A stretch of DNA of 64,000 nucleotides from Sipunculus nudus. Taxonomy: Eukaryota; Annelida; Sipuncula; Golfingiida; Sipunculidae. The stretch lies in contig CM049317.1 of the NCBI GenBank assembly GCA_026874595.1, forward strand, positions 67,546,118-67,610,117, given 5' to 3'. This document shows positions 12,566-25,237 of the stretch, one piece after another. Under the pieces are notes generated by a model. The model made no database searches and had not been told where the DNA came from. It worked only from the letters and a program-made list of their open reading frames with translations. The position numbers were made by a program, and so were the translations under genes. The number at the start of each line of letters is the position of its first letter. Positions within the stretch are counted from its first letter, which is position 1.

Positions 12566-13975
12566 ACATTAGTTAAAAGAGGCAGACCTAATTTGTAGAA
12601 TACAGTTAAAGAGAGGCAGTTTTGATGAATAGATGAAAATTACAGACAGGCAGTCCTGATGGACAGGTGGAAGTTACACAGAGGCAGTCCTACTCGACAG
12701 ATGGAGATTGAAGTGAAGCAGTCGTAATGGATAGATGGGAGTTACAAAGAGTCAGTCCTAATGGATAGATGGGAGTTACAGAGAGTCAGTCCTTATGGTA
12801 AGATCGGGGATACAGATAGTTAGTCCTTATTGATAGATGGCAGTTACAGAGAGTCAGTCCTTATTGATAGATGGCAGTTACAGAGAGTTAGTCCTTATTG
12901 ATAGATGGGAGTTACAGAGAGTCAGTCCTTATTGATAGATGGGAGTTACAGAGAGTCAGTCCTTATTGATAGATGGGAGTTGCAGAGAGTCATTCCTTAT
13001 TGATAGATGGGAGTTACAGAGAGTCAGTCCTAATGGATAGATGGGAGTTACAGAGAGTCAGTCCTAATGGATAGATGGGAGTTACAGAGAGTCAGACCTA
13101 ATGGATAGATGGGAGTTACAGAGAGTCAGTCCTTATGGAAAGATGGGGGATACAGAGAGTTAGTCCTTATTGATAGATGGCAGTTACAGAGAGTCAGTCC
13201 TTATTGATAGATGGGAGTTACAGAGAGTCAGTCCTTATTGATAGATGGCAGTTTCAGAGAGTCAGTCCTTATTGATAGATGGGAGTTACAGAGAGTCATT
13301 CCTTATTGATAGATGGGAGTTACAGAGAGTCATTCCTTATTGATAGATGGGAGTTACAGAGAGTCATTCCTTATTGATAGATGGGAGTTACAGAGAGTCA
13401 GTCCTAATGGATGTATGGGAGTTACAGAGAGTCGGTCCTTATTGATAGATGGGAGTTACAGAGAGTCAGTCCTTATTGATAGATGGCAGTTACAGAGAGT
13501 CAGTCCTTATTGATAGATAGGAGTTACAGAGAGTCATTCCTTATTGATAGATGGGAGTTACAGAGAGTCATTCCTTATTGATAGATGGGAGTTGCAGAGA
13601 GTCATTCCTTATTGATAGATGGGAGTTACAGAGAGTCAGTCCTTATTGATAGATGGGAGTTACAGAGAGTCAGTCCTAATGGATATATGGGAGTTACAGA
13701 GAGTCATTCCTTATTGATAGATGGCAGTTACAGAGAGTCAGTCCTTATTGATAGATAGGAGTTACAGAGAGTCATTCCTTATTGATAGATGGGAGTTACA
13801 GAGAGTCATTCCTTATTGATAGATGGGAGTTACAGAGAGTCATTCCTTATTGATAGATGGGAGTTACAGAGAGTCAGTCCTTATTGATAGATGGGAGTTA
13901 CAGAGAGTCAGTCCTAATGGATATATGGGAGTTACAGAGAGTCGGTCCTTATTGATAGATGGGAGTTACAGAGGG
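12566..13975. repeat. Satellite block C, 34-bp unit (TATTGATAGATGGGAG variant)
   Basis: After a short degenerate junction (12566-12700), about 40 copies of a 34-bp unit follow: TATTGATAGATGGGAGTTAC plus AGAGAGTCAGTCCT. Variants carrying AATGGATATATGGGAG and GTCGGTCC recur at an offset of 510 bp (15 units) near 13410 and 13920, so this block also has a higher-order pattern. The array ends abruptly near 13975. Confidence 0.92.
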
Positions 13976-15329
13976 GCAATTCTACTGGATAAATACAGAG
14001 TGGTTACAAATGATTACGTTGACCATCCCTTCCTTGCTGAAAATTTGGGGATATATACCCCCCCACCCTCCCCCCCCCCCCCCACCCCCTATAGTGGAGC
14101 CATTACCTACACTTGTTGTTTAATGGAAGCAAGTGGCTCAAATATACTAGCACCCAGCTAAATTCTGTCTATACCTTTTACTTCGTCCGTACAGTGCGTC
14201 CCTCTGCGCTGGTTACTATCCGAATAAGTCTCCCCTACTCACCCTTCCGGTGTCTGATTTTTCAGCTAAATCTGAAAGATAACCAAACAATTTTATGATA
14301 AAAGCAGCCTTCATAATCAACACATATGACAGGAAGACGTGTGAGTTAATTCTAGTAATGATATGTTAAGTTTTTGATATAGGATGGCGTGAATTCGAAA
14401 TGAAACATGATCATTCAACTATCGTTATATGTAAATGAGAATTATTTCAAACATCTACTACTTTCCAAGTTTGTATAATAAATAACCAAAAATACCCCAT
14501 TAAGACAAGAAAACTCATGTGTTTGTGTGTGAGAGTCTTCGATATTGGGCGGGCACAAACTACATACACATGTACTTGCAGCACACGTTGGCATGGCAAC
14601 AATATTGAAACTCCAAAATATGAGTCAATACTTAGCAGCATGTTCAATAATATATCAGGTGGATATAAGGCAATACACGAATATCCATATTACCAGACGT
14701 AATTCATTGTGGATGTGCAAATTTTAGTAAAACGTATATGGTCGATAATCAAAATACATAAAGTGTAACAGTTTGTGCGCACACACAAACGTCATACAGT
14801 TCATGCTTGTCAGTAACTGATTTCGATATCAATAAACCTTAGGCTCTACTTTGCCTTTACATTCAACAAACTGTGTGTGGATAAGTCTAGGGAACGCATT
14901 GTCTCGACCATGGCGAAGGTCATTCCGTACAGTCTCGCAAAATAGTTAATCCCGATGGTGGTAGGAAATGGTGCACAAAATAATCGCCTGGCCAGGAATC
15001 CTGAGTTGTTGGCGATGTACTGTATGAAACATACACCATTCAATAGGTGTTCCTTTGGTATTTCCTTCAAAATGAACAATAACTCATACATGACATTGAT
15101 TTTTACTTTAAATAACATGAAAACAGGGTAATAGCATGAACGTTGTCACGGTACTGCATGCACTCTCTGGGAAGATAGTTCTTATAAAACTTTTGGGTAT
15201 TCTTTGTAATAGGCCAAGGGGGAACTTCTACGAATTGCAACAAGAACCTTAGTAAATGCATATTTTCTTATTATTTAGTTTAGGCACTGGCTAGTGTGAA
15301 TGTAATGTTAGATGTCCGAAGTGATGTAG
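13976..15329. other. Non-genic stretch with poly-C tract
   Basis: Unique AT-rich DNA after the satellite. It contains an interrupted C tract at about 14058-14089. A 90-codon minus-strand reading frame at 14846-15118 has no recognisable domain, splice structure or similarity. Nothing else can be supported. Confidence 0.5.
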
Positions 15330-15785
15330 GACACGAGACCACTTTTTATGGACTCGTATTTGGACTGAGGGTCCTGGACGCACACTTGTACTCGGACTCG
15401 GAGGTCAGGGGGCTCGAGAAATCAAGTCGAGTCGATCTTGAGTCAAACTCTTTCACATATTATAAAGACTTACGTACATGCGCGAACTTCTCACAGAATA
15501 TAAAAAATAATAACACTATATATATACCTAGCTTTGCTCGGCAAATGTAATTATCCATTTATAGTAAAAGCATGTGTGAACTAGACCTTACAAATGCATA
15601 CATGAAATTCTGAAATTTCCTTTTTCAATTGTTCTTTAAGGATGTTTGACTTTGACTTGTACTCGGGTTCCAAATGACTCGGACTCAAAGAAGGTCGACT
15701 TGGACTCGAACCTCAAGGACTCGGACTTGCACTTGGACTCGAGTGACCTGGACTCGGACTTGCACTCGGACTCGACTACATCACT
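15330..15785. repeat. Degenerate GGACTC/GGACTT hexamer repeat in two blocks
   Basis: Two patches (about 15345-15440 and 15650-15780) are rich in imperfect GGACTC, GGACTT and CTCGGA words in the same orientation. They are separated by roughly 200 bp of ordinary AT-rich sequence. The pattern suggests an old simple-sequence array split by an insertion. It has no coding meaning that I can see. Confidence 0.6.
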
Positions 15786-16289
15786 GGATGCCAAAAATAG
15801 ATGCTAGATTCAGCGGCTCGATGAATCAAGGTATCTTTTAGTCAATACATTGGTTAGAACCTTGATGGTAGGAAGATGACATGCACCGTCTGAACAAGGT
15901 ATATACAAGGTTTCCAGGATATTTAAATGTTATTCAGTGTCGTGGTCAGGTGACGAAGGACCTCCCTCACGCTAATGCTGTCTAAAAATATAGAAGAATG
16001 CAGTCTAAGACGCAAACCCGTTGTCGGCTGATAGACATAACAGGAAAGACTTATTTAGACTGAACGACGTGTCAGACAAATAGGCATCCGTGAATAAATA
16101 CTGGCGGAGGAACAACATATTTGTCAGCTGCTGGAATCGATGGCTGTTAATTTGGGCTTAATAAATGTAAGACAATATACAAAAGAAAACTACGTCAGCG
16201 CATAACAAGTTAAATTTATATCCATTAAGATAAATTTAAAGGAAGCTACGCAAGAATGTATTACCGGGGCATGCCGGACCAGGACTTTC

Positions 16290-16560
16290 CGGACTAGGGC
16301 GTTTCGGACAAGCCTTTTTTTAATGGGGACATTTCGGACAGGTCAATATTTATGAACACGGGGTTCCATATATATAGATAATCATAAGAAGGAATAATCC
16401 TAGATAAATCGTCCCAGAAATTATTTAATATACATTTTGAATCTGAAAATAATATGACATTTATGGCAATTTTAAGGCCGATATGATAGGATTTTATTGC
16501 AGTTTACAATTGTTGAAATGTCCAAGGCCGGTAACACTGTGTCCGAAACGTCCGTCCAAC
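16290..16560. mobile_element. Short MITE-like inverted repeat with TTTCGGACA/TGTCCGAAA ends
   Basis: GGGCGTTTCGGACAAG near 16298 and a second word GACATTTCGGACAGG near 16327 face TGTCCGAAACGTCCG near 16540, giving terminal inverted repeats about 240 bp apart. The interior is AT-rich without a reading frame. This is typical of a non-autonomous DNA transposon. I could not define a target-site duplication, and the family is unknown. Confidence 0.4.
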
Positions 16561-17698
16561 TCTATTCACATACAAGGTATGTTAGATATAAATGAACTTA
16601 AAATAAAACAGCATCTGCCAATACTTCCTACTAAGGCCAAAAAAAAATAAAAAGGGTTTGTTTTTCAGGCACTTTTTTCATAAATCACTGCGGGCGGGCG
16701 GTATTTTATTTTTTACCTTTTTTTTGCAGGTTTCAATAAAACTGCCATATGACCAGCAAAAAGCATGAAATAACAGGTATTTGCTGAACAGGTTAAAGCA
16801 CTACAAACCAAAGGAAATTGATCAAAATTGTATTTTTTCCTTCTTAAAAGTTGAAAATCAAAATAAAAATGTTTGATTTGGGGGGGGGGGGGGTTAAATT
16901 TGACGAGGGCGGTGCCTGAGAATCATACCTTTTATTTTTTTGCCTAAATCGTTTGTTTACTCCTGTACACGAGTGCAAATAAGCTGTGAACACGTACAAA
17001 GGAGCAAGACAACGTACACAGTAGCTGAATTGGAGAGAGTAAGTCCGTATATTGTTTTCAGGGCTAGGTATCGGTCAGCCAATTAAGGTACAATACGTTT
17101 TGCGATATACAAAATGCGATACCCGATACATATTGACGATACACTTAATTTTTCTTTGCGCAATTTTTCTCATTAAACGCCCTATGATTTGGTCTATCAT
17201 TGTCATGGAAGCACGGAGAACGATACACATTCCTCATCCAGTCGATCATATGATATTGCTATGCCAGTTAAATCCAATATCAATATCCGATAGAGAAATG
17301 TGATGATGCTATTTCAGTATTGAGATATATCCATGTTAGGGCGTTAGAGTTCATATATTACATCGCAGTATGAATGTCATGCAATGAATGAATGGAAATC
17401 TGATTTTGAAATATATTTATAGAAATACCGGATGTTGTTGAAATCGCTCAACAATACATAAAGCATAATAACAAAAATGAGCCATAATGTTTCCAAATAC
17501 AATCTTTCCAAATTGAATAAAATTAGTTTATTAAATGAAAAAAATGACCTTGATTGATTGTTCATATAAATCATGTTATATTAAAAAAAATATGCTTCAT
17601 GATTTGTTTGCATTTAATCGGGATAATGCCTCAACACGTGTTATAGGACTACCTGCAGAGAATGACGAAGAGCAACTCTAGGACTTGTAATATTTTAA

Positions 17699-17752
<54 letters not shown>

Positions 17753-17945
17753 GTATATATATATTATGTCTTCCCTCTTTCCCTCTTTCTCCTTTCTTTC
17801 TTGTTTCGGTTGTTTTTCCCTGCTTCGCCTTTTCTCTCTCCGATTTCGAAACGGGTTTTGTCGAGCATTGATATTTTACATACTTCTCTTAAACACGCGG
17901 GTATTTATTTGTTACAGCAATAGCATTACCTTTAAGAGCAATACG

Positions 17946-18002
<57 letters not shown>

Positions 18003-18005
18003 TTA
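16561..18005. other. Non-genic stretch with poly-G and two (TA)n microsatellites
   Basis: AT-rich sequence with a run of 14 G near 16880 and (TA)n tracts at about 17704-17764 and 17948-18000. Short reading frames that cross the (TA)n tracts are artefacts of the repeat. No splice-supported exon was found. Confidence 0.5.
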
Positions 18006-19189
18006 TTATATATAAATTCATAAAATCCTGTATAGGCATTTTGGGTAAGAAAGTTAACTATACATATATATCACATTATTACATTCAAGTAAATTTTATC
18101 GAGAATAAATTACATTTGACTTAACATAAACTATGCAATAAATCATTTTGAACTTGACATTTGTGAAAAAAAAACATTGTATAAATAAGAAGTAAGTCTC
18201 CTAACAAACAGCATCAGCTTACTCTGTTATGCGCTTGTCAACATGTCTTCCATGGATCCTCCGCCGATGGCAAAGTGCACGTTTTCAGAATCACACGACG
18301 TTCCTATTGTCCAGATAAGCTCTAGTAGACATCAGGGACTTCATGTTTAAAATGTCGTCATGCTATATCATATATCGTTGTATTAAACCATTTAAAGGAA
18401 TATTTCAAGAAATTATGAAAAAAAACAAACATAAATCAATTTTAAACGCACAACTCCGACTTTTAAATGTCATATTTAAAACTGATTACAAGGCTAATAA
18501 TAAGACGGTTAAGAGCTTATACTTAAATTTGCCACTAGATGGCGACCACATCATATACAGCGGATTGAAGGTCAAGCAAACGTATTTCCGATCTCATTTT
18601 AATATCATGTAACACACATGCCTATGAAAAAAAGTATCAATAAATATTTTACATTAACTAAACCAAATTTTCATAGAGTAAAAATATTTTTTTCTATTTA
18701 TTTTCGACAAAACAACAGTTGTGTTATTTTTTTTCAAAAGTAATAGGCACCTCTATGATCAATGTCAACTCGAGTGACGTCACCCACAGTGAAAACCCCT
18801 GTGTCTAAAAATTATCGATCTCATTAAAACTTATTATTTCTGACACTTTCAATCCAAAAATTTCAGGGAAGAATAAAAACTACATGTATTGCTAGATTTA
18901 AGTCATTTCTCAATTTCGCATGTGACGTCACACTTTGCACTGCCCCTGCACATAACACCTAAACGTGCCACATTGCATTAGGTTTACCGAACCTGAAGTG
19001 GAGATACCACTTTCAGAACTGCGGAGTCATATTATAGATTATATTTTATGTTATTATCATACATGTTTTTTTTTCTGTTATGTGAACAAAGGAATAGGAT
19101 GAGAAAGTAAGAGTGTCTGAATGTGATTGGCTAGTGAAATTGTTAGTTTGTTACGTCATCAAATATAGGAAATGGACACGACTGAAGAA
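18006..19189. other. AT-rich DNA with an older copy of the sulfotransferase-flank repeat
   Basis: From about 18765 the sequence (GTGACGTCACCCACAGTG, then TATCGATCTCATTAAAA and TTTCTGACACTTTCAA) is recognisably related to 22950-23040 in the second sulfotransferase copy. It therefore appears to be a third, more diverged copy of the locally duplicated flank. No gene is supported. Confidence 0.4.
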
Positions 19190-19739
19190 AATATATAATG
19201 CTTTAATTCTACATCCTGATTTATTAATAATTACCGGAGCGGTGAATGGAAATCTTTGTCCCAAACCGATAATATCATATATTCAGCTGTGAATGTGCAG
19301 TCTTGTAAGTAACTAGACCATTCAAATGTTATCAATCGGAACAGACTAAAAAACATTTTTGTTAGAAATCAATGTTTCGCTAAATACATAGTACTCAAAC
19401 AAAATTTTAACGAAATTTTAAAATTATATTCTTGATAGAAATGTCAGTGCTATCGGAGGTAAAAATCGGTAAATTTCAACCTATCATAAAGTAATTTCGA
19501 TTCGTTATGTGTAATGGGATATCATTTGCTTTGGTTAACGTTAGTAATTTTATTCACCACGAGATGGCAGCACTACGGAGTGTAAAGCCTTTGCAGGCTA
19601 TATAAACTATGCCGTACAACTATTATCATGTAACAAAGATTTTGCTTACACTGAACCCACTTTCCGACAGTACATATCATTGTCTTATTTATTAAGGACA
19701 CCTTAAGATGATTGAATTCTTAAAAAGCTGTCTGCACTC

Positions 19740-19742
<3 letters not shown>

Positions 19743-19777
<35 letters not shown>

Positions 19778-19850
19778 CAGAGACAGAGATAGAAAGAGAG
19801 AGAAAGAGAGAGACAGAGAGATGGAGAGTGGGAGAGACAAACAGATAGAC
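19743..19850. repeat. (GA)n microsatellite
   Basis: A pure GA run at 19743-19776 continues as an imperfect GAGACAGAGA tract. It sits where copy B of the local duplication carries unrelated sequence, so it expanded or inserted after the duplication. Confidence 0.9.
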
Positions 19851-21741
19851 AGAGAACTGTTATAAAAAGTCTCGGTTCTCTAAGAGCAGGTTGTTCTAAA
19901 CATTGCACCATAAATTTTTGGAGGTGTAGATTCGAATCTGATTGCGGCCCGTCTTTTGCTTAAAGTCTCAGAATAAATGGCGAGATCTACGAAGAAGCCC
20001 TATTTCTGATAGTTATCGTGCCAAAGCCTATACCTCGAGATGTGGAGGTCACGTCATTACAGGACAATAAATGTCAAACTGTGTGATAAGCATAGCTGGT
20101 CTCTCCGGGAGGAACCAGTATTGTAAAGTTTAAACCAGATTTGGCTGGCCAAGGGTGACACTAGGGTTCCATACTGCTACACCCGGAGAGGAAGTCCTTT
20201 CCAAGCTCTCTAAATAAGACTGAAATTATGCATATAACATATGGATTGAAAAACTGTCTAAAGAAATGGGATTGGAATAAAATTTCGTAACGAATGTAAG
20301 GCAAAAATAGATAATTATATGTTTCCCAGGCACCACCCGCGGCACTTTAAATCTCCCGTGCTAAATGTTTGTATTGCCCATGATTTACGTGGTATTCTGC
20401 CAACGTGCTTCATCGCTACTATAAAAAAAAATATGTGACTCCCGCATCGGTCAATTTCCCTCCTAATGATACATGGACCATTTATCCACGAATATACTTC
20501 AACACATTGATAATTCCTGAAAAGCCTTTGAATTAGACCTTTAAATCGTTTACTACTATTACTATTACTAATACTGTATTATCTCATATTTCCGACTGAG
20601 CTCACCGTTGGAACTATTTTCTTTAAGACCCCTACGCGGCGTCAGTGTTCATTGCTAACGATGTGTCCCTCATTTTTTCTGAAAACCTATACTAATCTTT
20701 AATTGAACACTCGGAATCGGTCTATTTTGTGTGATAGAATTGAAATGTTATATTTCGTCCGACTATGAGAAAAAATATTTGCATATTTTCACTATATTTA
20801 TGCTTTGTGACCGTTCGGCGAGAATTACAATGGTTGTCATCGCCAGAGATCGTTTTTGAAACGAACTTCCATTATACTTCTTTTGCAATTAAAACAAATT
20901 ATAGAAAATATCAACAAAAATTATATAAGATTTAGAGAAATTTATATTGCTTTAACTTTATTAAACGATCTCGAATCTTGTTTTAAGCATGGCCGTGATG
21001 CATTTCGAAGTAATCCTAATGTTAAGGACGTCGGTGAGGCCTGCGTGTTCCGGGGTTAACAGCGAGAATTTGACACTCGTGTTCCAATTTAATGTACTGT
21101 GCATTTACTGTACATTTTAATATGGAATTCAAACGTTGAAGATTCAAAAATGTCACCTGTTTCGAGGACCCTTTCAAACTTTTGACTAATGCGACCCATA
21201 CATCGTTTTTTATCAGTGCATCAGAATTTTTTTTATATTCCAAGCCATTTTCACAGTAAAAAAAACCTTCCGCCCGCTTCATCTTCCAAAAAAGGTGCCT
21301 TAGAAATAAATTAATAATATTATCTTTTTGCCTAGCAGGAAAGACTTGGAGCATACATTATGAAAAATAGTCCGATATAATACAATAAGCTTGTATTTTC
21401 TATCGAAACATGTGCCTCTCTGTTTTAAGTTAGTTATAAAACTTTTCGAAAGATGGCAGCACACACAAGACACCAGCCACTTGTGATGTTACGGGACTTC
21501 TGGGTTTCAGATTACATTGTACTCCTTTATAAAATGTGTTCATGGGTTGCATTTCTGGAGTACATCTATATTATACTTGAGGTGTTACCATTAAAATTTG
21601 TCCCATAACTTCTCTGCCGCCATGGCCTCAAGTCAAGAAATGACTTCAATAAATGTCGGGGACAATGTCAAGTAAGATCTAAGCTTGATTTTTCAATAAA
21701 TCAATCCGATTTCAAAAGTTGACCCAGAACGTTCATCAGAG

Positions 21742-21898
21742 ATGGAAGAATATAAGCCTCTGGAATATTGCATCTCGGGGGAGTGGAAGCATAAAGGAAT
21801 TATCTACTCTTATAAAACTCAACGTGAAGTCTTGGCTGGTATTCCTGACTGGTCGATTCATCCTGACGATGTCATTGTTGCTGGCTATTCCAAATCAG
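21742..21898 (+). pseudogene. Orphan first coding exon of a cytosolic sulfotransferase (duplicate or alternative exon 1)
   Basis: ATG at 21742 opens 52 codons plus one base, ending in a GT donor (CAAATCAG followed by GTAAGG). The protein starts MEEYKPLEYCISGEWKHKGI and ends VIVAGYSKS. It is nearly identical to exon 1 of the complete gene at 26076, with four visible changes: H-K-G for H-E-G, Gln for Pro, LAG for LAE, and Ser for Pro in the GYPKSG PAPS-binding motif. No second exon lies before the next copy. It could be an alternative first exon spliced over 4.7 kb to the exon at 26646, since the phase is compatible. Otherwise it is a leftover of a partial tandem duplication. The Pro-to-Ser change hits a conserved loop residue, which favours decay or altered activity. 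Confidence 0.65.
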
Positions 21899-22310
21899 GT
21901 AAGGTAAAGGACGCGGCAAAACCGCCGACATTATTACTTTTAAAATTGTATAATATTGCCACTTTGTATATTTTGCTGATCGCATGTCACCCTAAAATTG
22001 CCAGCCATAGATCCATTTCAATAAAATGAACACAATATTAGTATGTCTATATTTAGTTAAAAATGTTATCGAAGACAGTCACACTCATTTAGAAGCCCCG
22101 AAAGTTAGGAGAAAATCTGCATGGTGGGCCGATGGAATAAACTATGTATTAATGCCCGTTTTGTTATAGCTTTCGACCACTTTTGGTCAATTTTCAAGAG
22201 TCTGGATTTTATCCTCTGTACGTTTTATTGTCATAAAGTAATGGTAAAGTAGATTGACGCTTCAAAGGTGTGTCAATAGTATTTAATCAATCGGGCTCCA
22301 TGACATATTA

Positions 22311-25165
22311 CTTGATGCTTTTAATCTACATCCAGATTAATGATTTGTTACTAGAGCGTTGATTGGAAACGTTTGTCTCAAACAGATAATTGCACATATC
22401 AAGCTGTGTTATCATCTCTCCAGCTTACCCTAGATGTTTCATCTTGTCTTTGCTTGGACAATTAAATATTATATGACTGATTACGAGGCTTAACAAATGT
22501 TATGTTTTCAGGCCTTTTTGTGAAAAAAATATCAGTGTTATATTAAACAAGTAAAGCACATACTACCAAAATTTTCTTGAAATAAGCATTCAGATGACTA
22601 TGGTTAAAAATAGGAAATTTCCACTGAAAATAAATATACAACAGGTGTTGCGAGCTTTTATTGAGCTTAAGTGATTTTTTGTGTAATGGGGATACATTTA
22701 CGCGTCTATTTACGTCAGTGCTTGCATCCGCCAAGAGAGGGCACTACACAGTGTAAGGCCTGTGTAGGTCATGAAACCGTATTCCAAACCCAATTATGTT
22801 ATCATGTAACAAATATAACGAAAAAAATATTACTATAGACTTTGCATACAGTAAACTCATATCCCACACTACAATTTTTTTTTTCTGTTTATTAAGAACA
22901 TGGAGTTGTGTGATTTGTTAATAAGCTGCCGGCACTGTGAACATCGTCCACTCGGCAATGGCGTCACCTACATTAAAACACCTTGTGACAAATATACTGT
23001 CGATCTTATAAAAATTAGTATATCTGACACTGAAAGGACAATATTTTAAGGAAAGACTCCCTGCCTGACATTGGAATATTTCACCTTTCAACATTAGCTT
23101 TTTATCGGTTATGTGCCACACGTGAAGGCTTTTACATCAGTGTGTATGGAGAGATTTACGAAGAGCCAAGATTTCGGACATCGGACGTGCCCCGGCCTAT
23201 ACCTGGACATAGGTCACGATGATGAGCGTAGCTGTTCTCTCCAAAGGAACCAGATTTGAATATTCCAAATTAAAACACCTGTCATACCTACTGGTTAACC
23301 CAGATATGGAGTCCAATCCAAGCCTTCGAAATAAGATTTAAATTTCGCATACGCAAATGTTATATACAACTATAAAAAACTAAAACATACATACGTAATT
23401 AATTTATATAACCGTACAGTTGAGATCTTGCAAGATACATCTTGGAAAAAAATATCATAGTCCAATCAGCTTGTCTTTTTAATCGAAACATGTACCGCAC
23501 GTTAATAAGTTAGTGATCGGAAGGGGGCAGCACACGGGTCTCCGGAGAACTGGATGGCCTGTTGTGATGTCACAGGACTTCTAGTTTCAGGTGACATTGT
23601 ACGATATTATAAAATAAGTTCATGTCTTCCAGTTCTTTCAAGGACATCTGTATTTAACTTGACTGTCACCTTCAACTTGACCTGACACTACCGGACTCGC
23701 ATATGCTAATTTTGTATCTTGAACTGTCCGGAAGGATGTCCAAACGATTATGAGGCGGATATTTTCGCATATTTTCCCGTTTATCCTAAGAATTTTGACG
23801 TTGTTTCACAAAGGAACTATTGCATCGCCATCTACCAGTAACGTCATGACCTATACAAGAAAGGGTAATACTCTAGTAATATTATAAATATTATAGATGC
23901 ATATATGTATATTATGTATAACTCTAGATTAAAAGTTATGATAAAAATATGATCTCGAAGATCTATCATTTTTGGCAACCATAATACTTGTGGTATAAAC
24001 CGTATTGTTGCCTCAGGCCACATTTGCCGAGTCTGAAAAATACGGTACAATCTCAAACACTAGTGTTGGTGTTTCCGTTTATCACCAGATACGCCAGTAG
24101 GGAACGATAATAATTACTTTTATCAGAATTTTTTTCTTTACATTTTATTACTTTACAAATTTAAGAGCTTTCTTAACCGAGAAGAACAACTCAACTCGTC
24201 TAAGCATATTTGATTACACTAGCCGCCCGGCAACAATCAAGACTTCTTCACTGGGATCATTTAATTGCGCAGAATTTTCAGTGTCCCTGACCTTGAATGT
24301 CACCTGTCGCTTTGGCAAGCAGGTGTTTCTGTACCTTAATGCACGGTATGATGGTTGCCAGCTTTGAACAATAAAGCTTTGACATCAAAATTTATTTGAC
24401 CATATTTCACTACGTTGGCCGGCTGTTCCCTCTCGTCCTTCCCATAGCGTATTCAAGGCACGTGTGAATGAAATCATTTGGAAAAGTAAGTATCGTTTGA
24501 ATAATTCAACATTGTTTGTATGATCAGTTAACCTGGTTTTATATCCGCTCTCACATTTTGATCTTTGAACGATGTTAATTGTATCGTTAACTATTTCGAA
24601 AATTAAGGGAACAACACTACACTATAAATGTACATACTTTTTTTAACATCAAAAATTTTCTGTAAGACGGCAGTGGGCAAGCTTGGTGAGTAAACATCAT
24701 AAAACATATCATGTACTTTAGTTTGCGGTGTAAAACCTTTTGTCCTTCAAAGACCAGATATCATTTTATCAAAAAGATTGAAAAACCAAAGCTGAAAATA
24801 GTGCCAAATGTTATGAATTGTTTCAGTTCCCTTCTGAATCTGAAGAGTTCAGGTGCGACTTCTTCTGGCAATATAATAATTTGTAAAAAAAATCCTCAGA
24901 TACACCGTTTATGAACCTGAACTCCGCAGTCCATTTGTTCCTGAAGCAATGACAAATAAACGGGCCCGCTTTGTGGAAATGCGAATATATGCACCATCTG
25001 AACGGAACAAATTCCAAAACATTAGAGCGGACGGACTTCTGTACAACATTAAGCTGCATTTGACTATATGAACACAACGTGGAATCACTTGCGCACAGCT
25101 GTCATTATAGGTTACGCCTTGCAGTGGAACAAGAACCAAGATGTTTTAAAGGTAATGTGAAAACC

Positions 25166-25237
<72 letters not shown>

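Larger units (their letters stand above)
19190..22310 (+). repeat. Local segmental duplication, copy A (upstream flank plus orphan exon 1)
   Basis: Blocks here reappear in the same order at 22320 onward. These include the CTACATCCTGATT block (19207), the GGCAGCACTACGGAGTGTAA block (19566), the GCCTATACCTCGAGATG block (20028), the GATGGCAGCACACACAAGAC block (21453) and exon 1 with the start of its intron. Copy A has about 1 kb of extra sequence between 20200 and 21380, and an imperfect (GA)n tract at 19743-19850. Divergence is moderate, so the duplication is not recent. Confidence 0.7.

Noticed and set aside
13313-14161. Plus-strand frames with MGVTESHSLLIDGSYRES-type repeats
   Set aside because: Direct translation of satellite block C; the frames break wherever the unit has TGA or TAG in phase.
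14846-15118. 90-codon minus-strand frame
   Set aside because: No recognisable family and no exon signals. Such lengths occur by chance in this amount of AT-rich sequence.
19890-19960. tRNA-like segment with a B-box-like AGATTCGAATCT
   Set aside because: No cloverleaf could be formed with a proper acceptor and anticodon arm. The word is simply palindromic. A SINE origin remains possible but unsupported.
21022-21354. 110-codon minus-strand frame in copy A of the duplication
   Set aside because: Lies in the 1 kb absent from copy B; no domain recognised. Possibly a transposon scrap.
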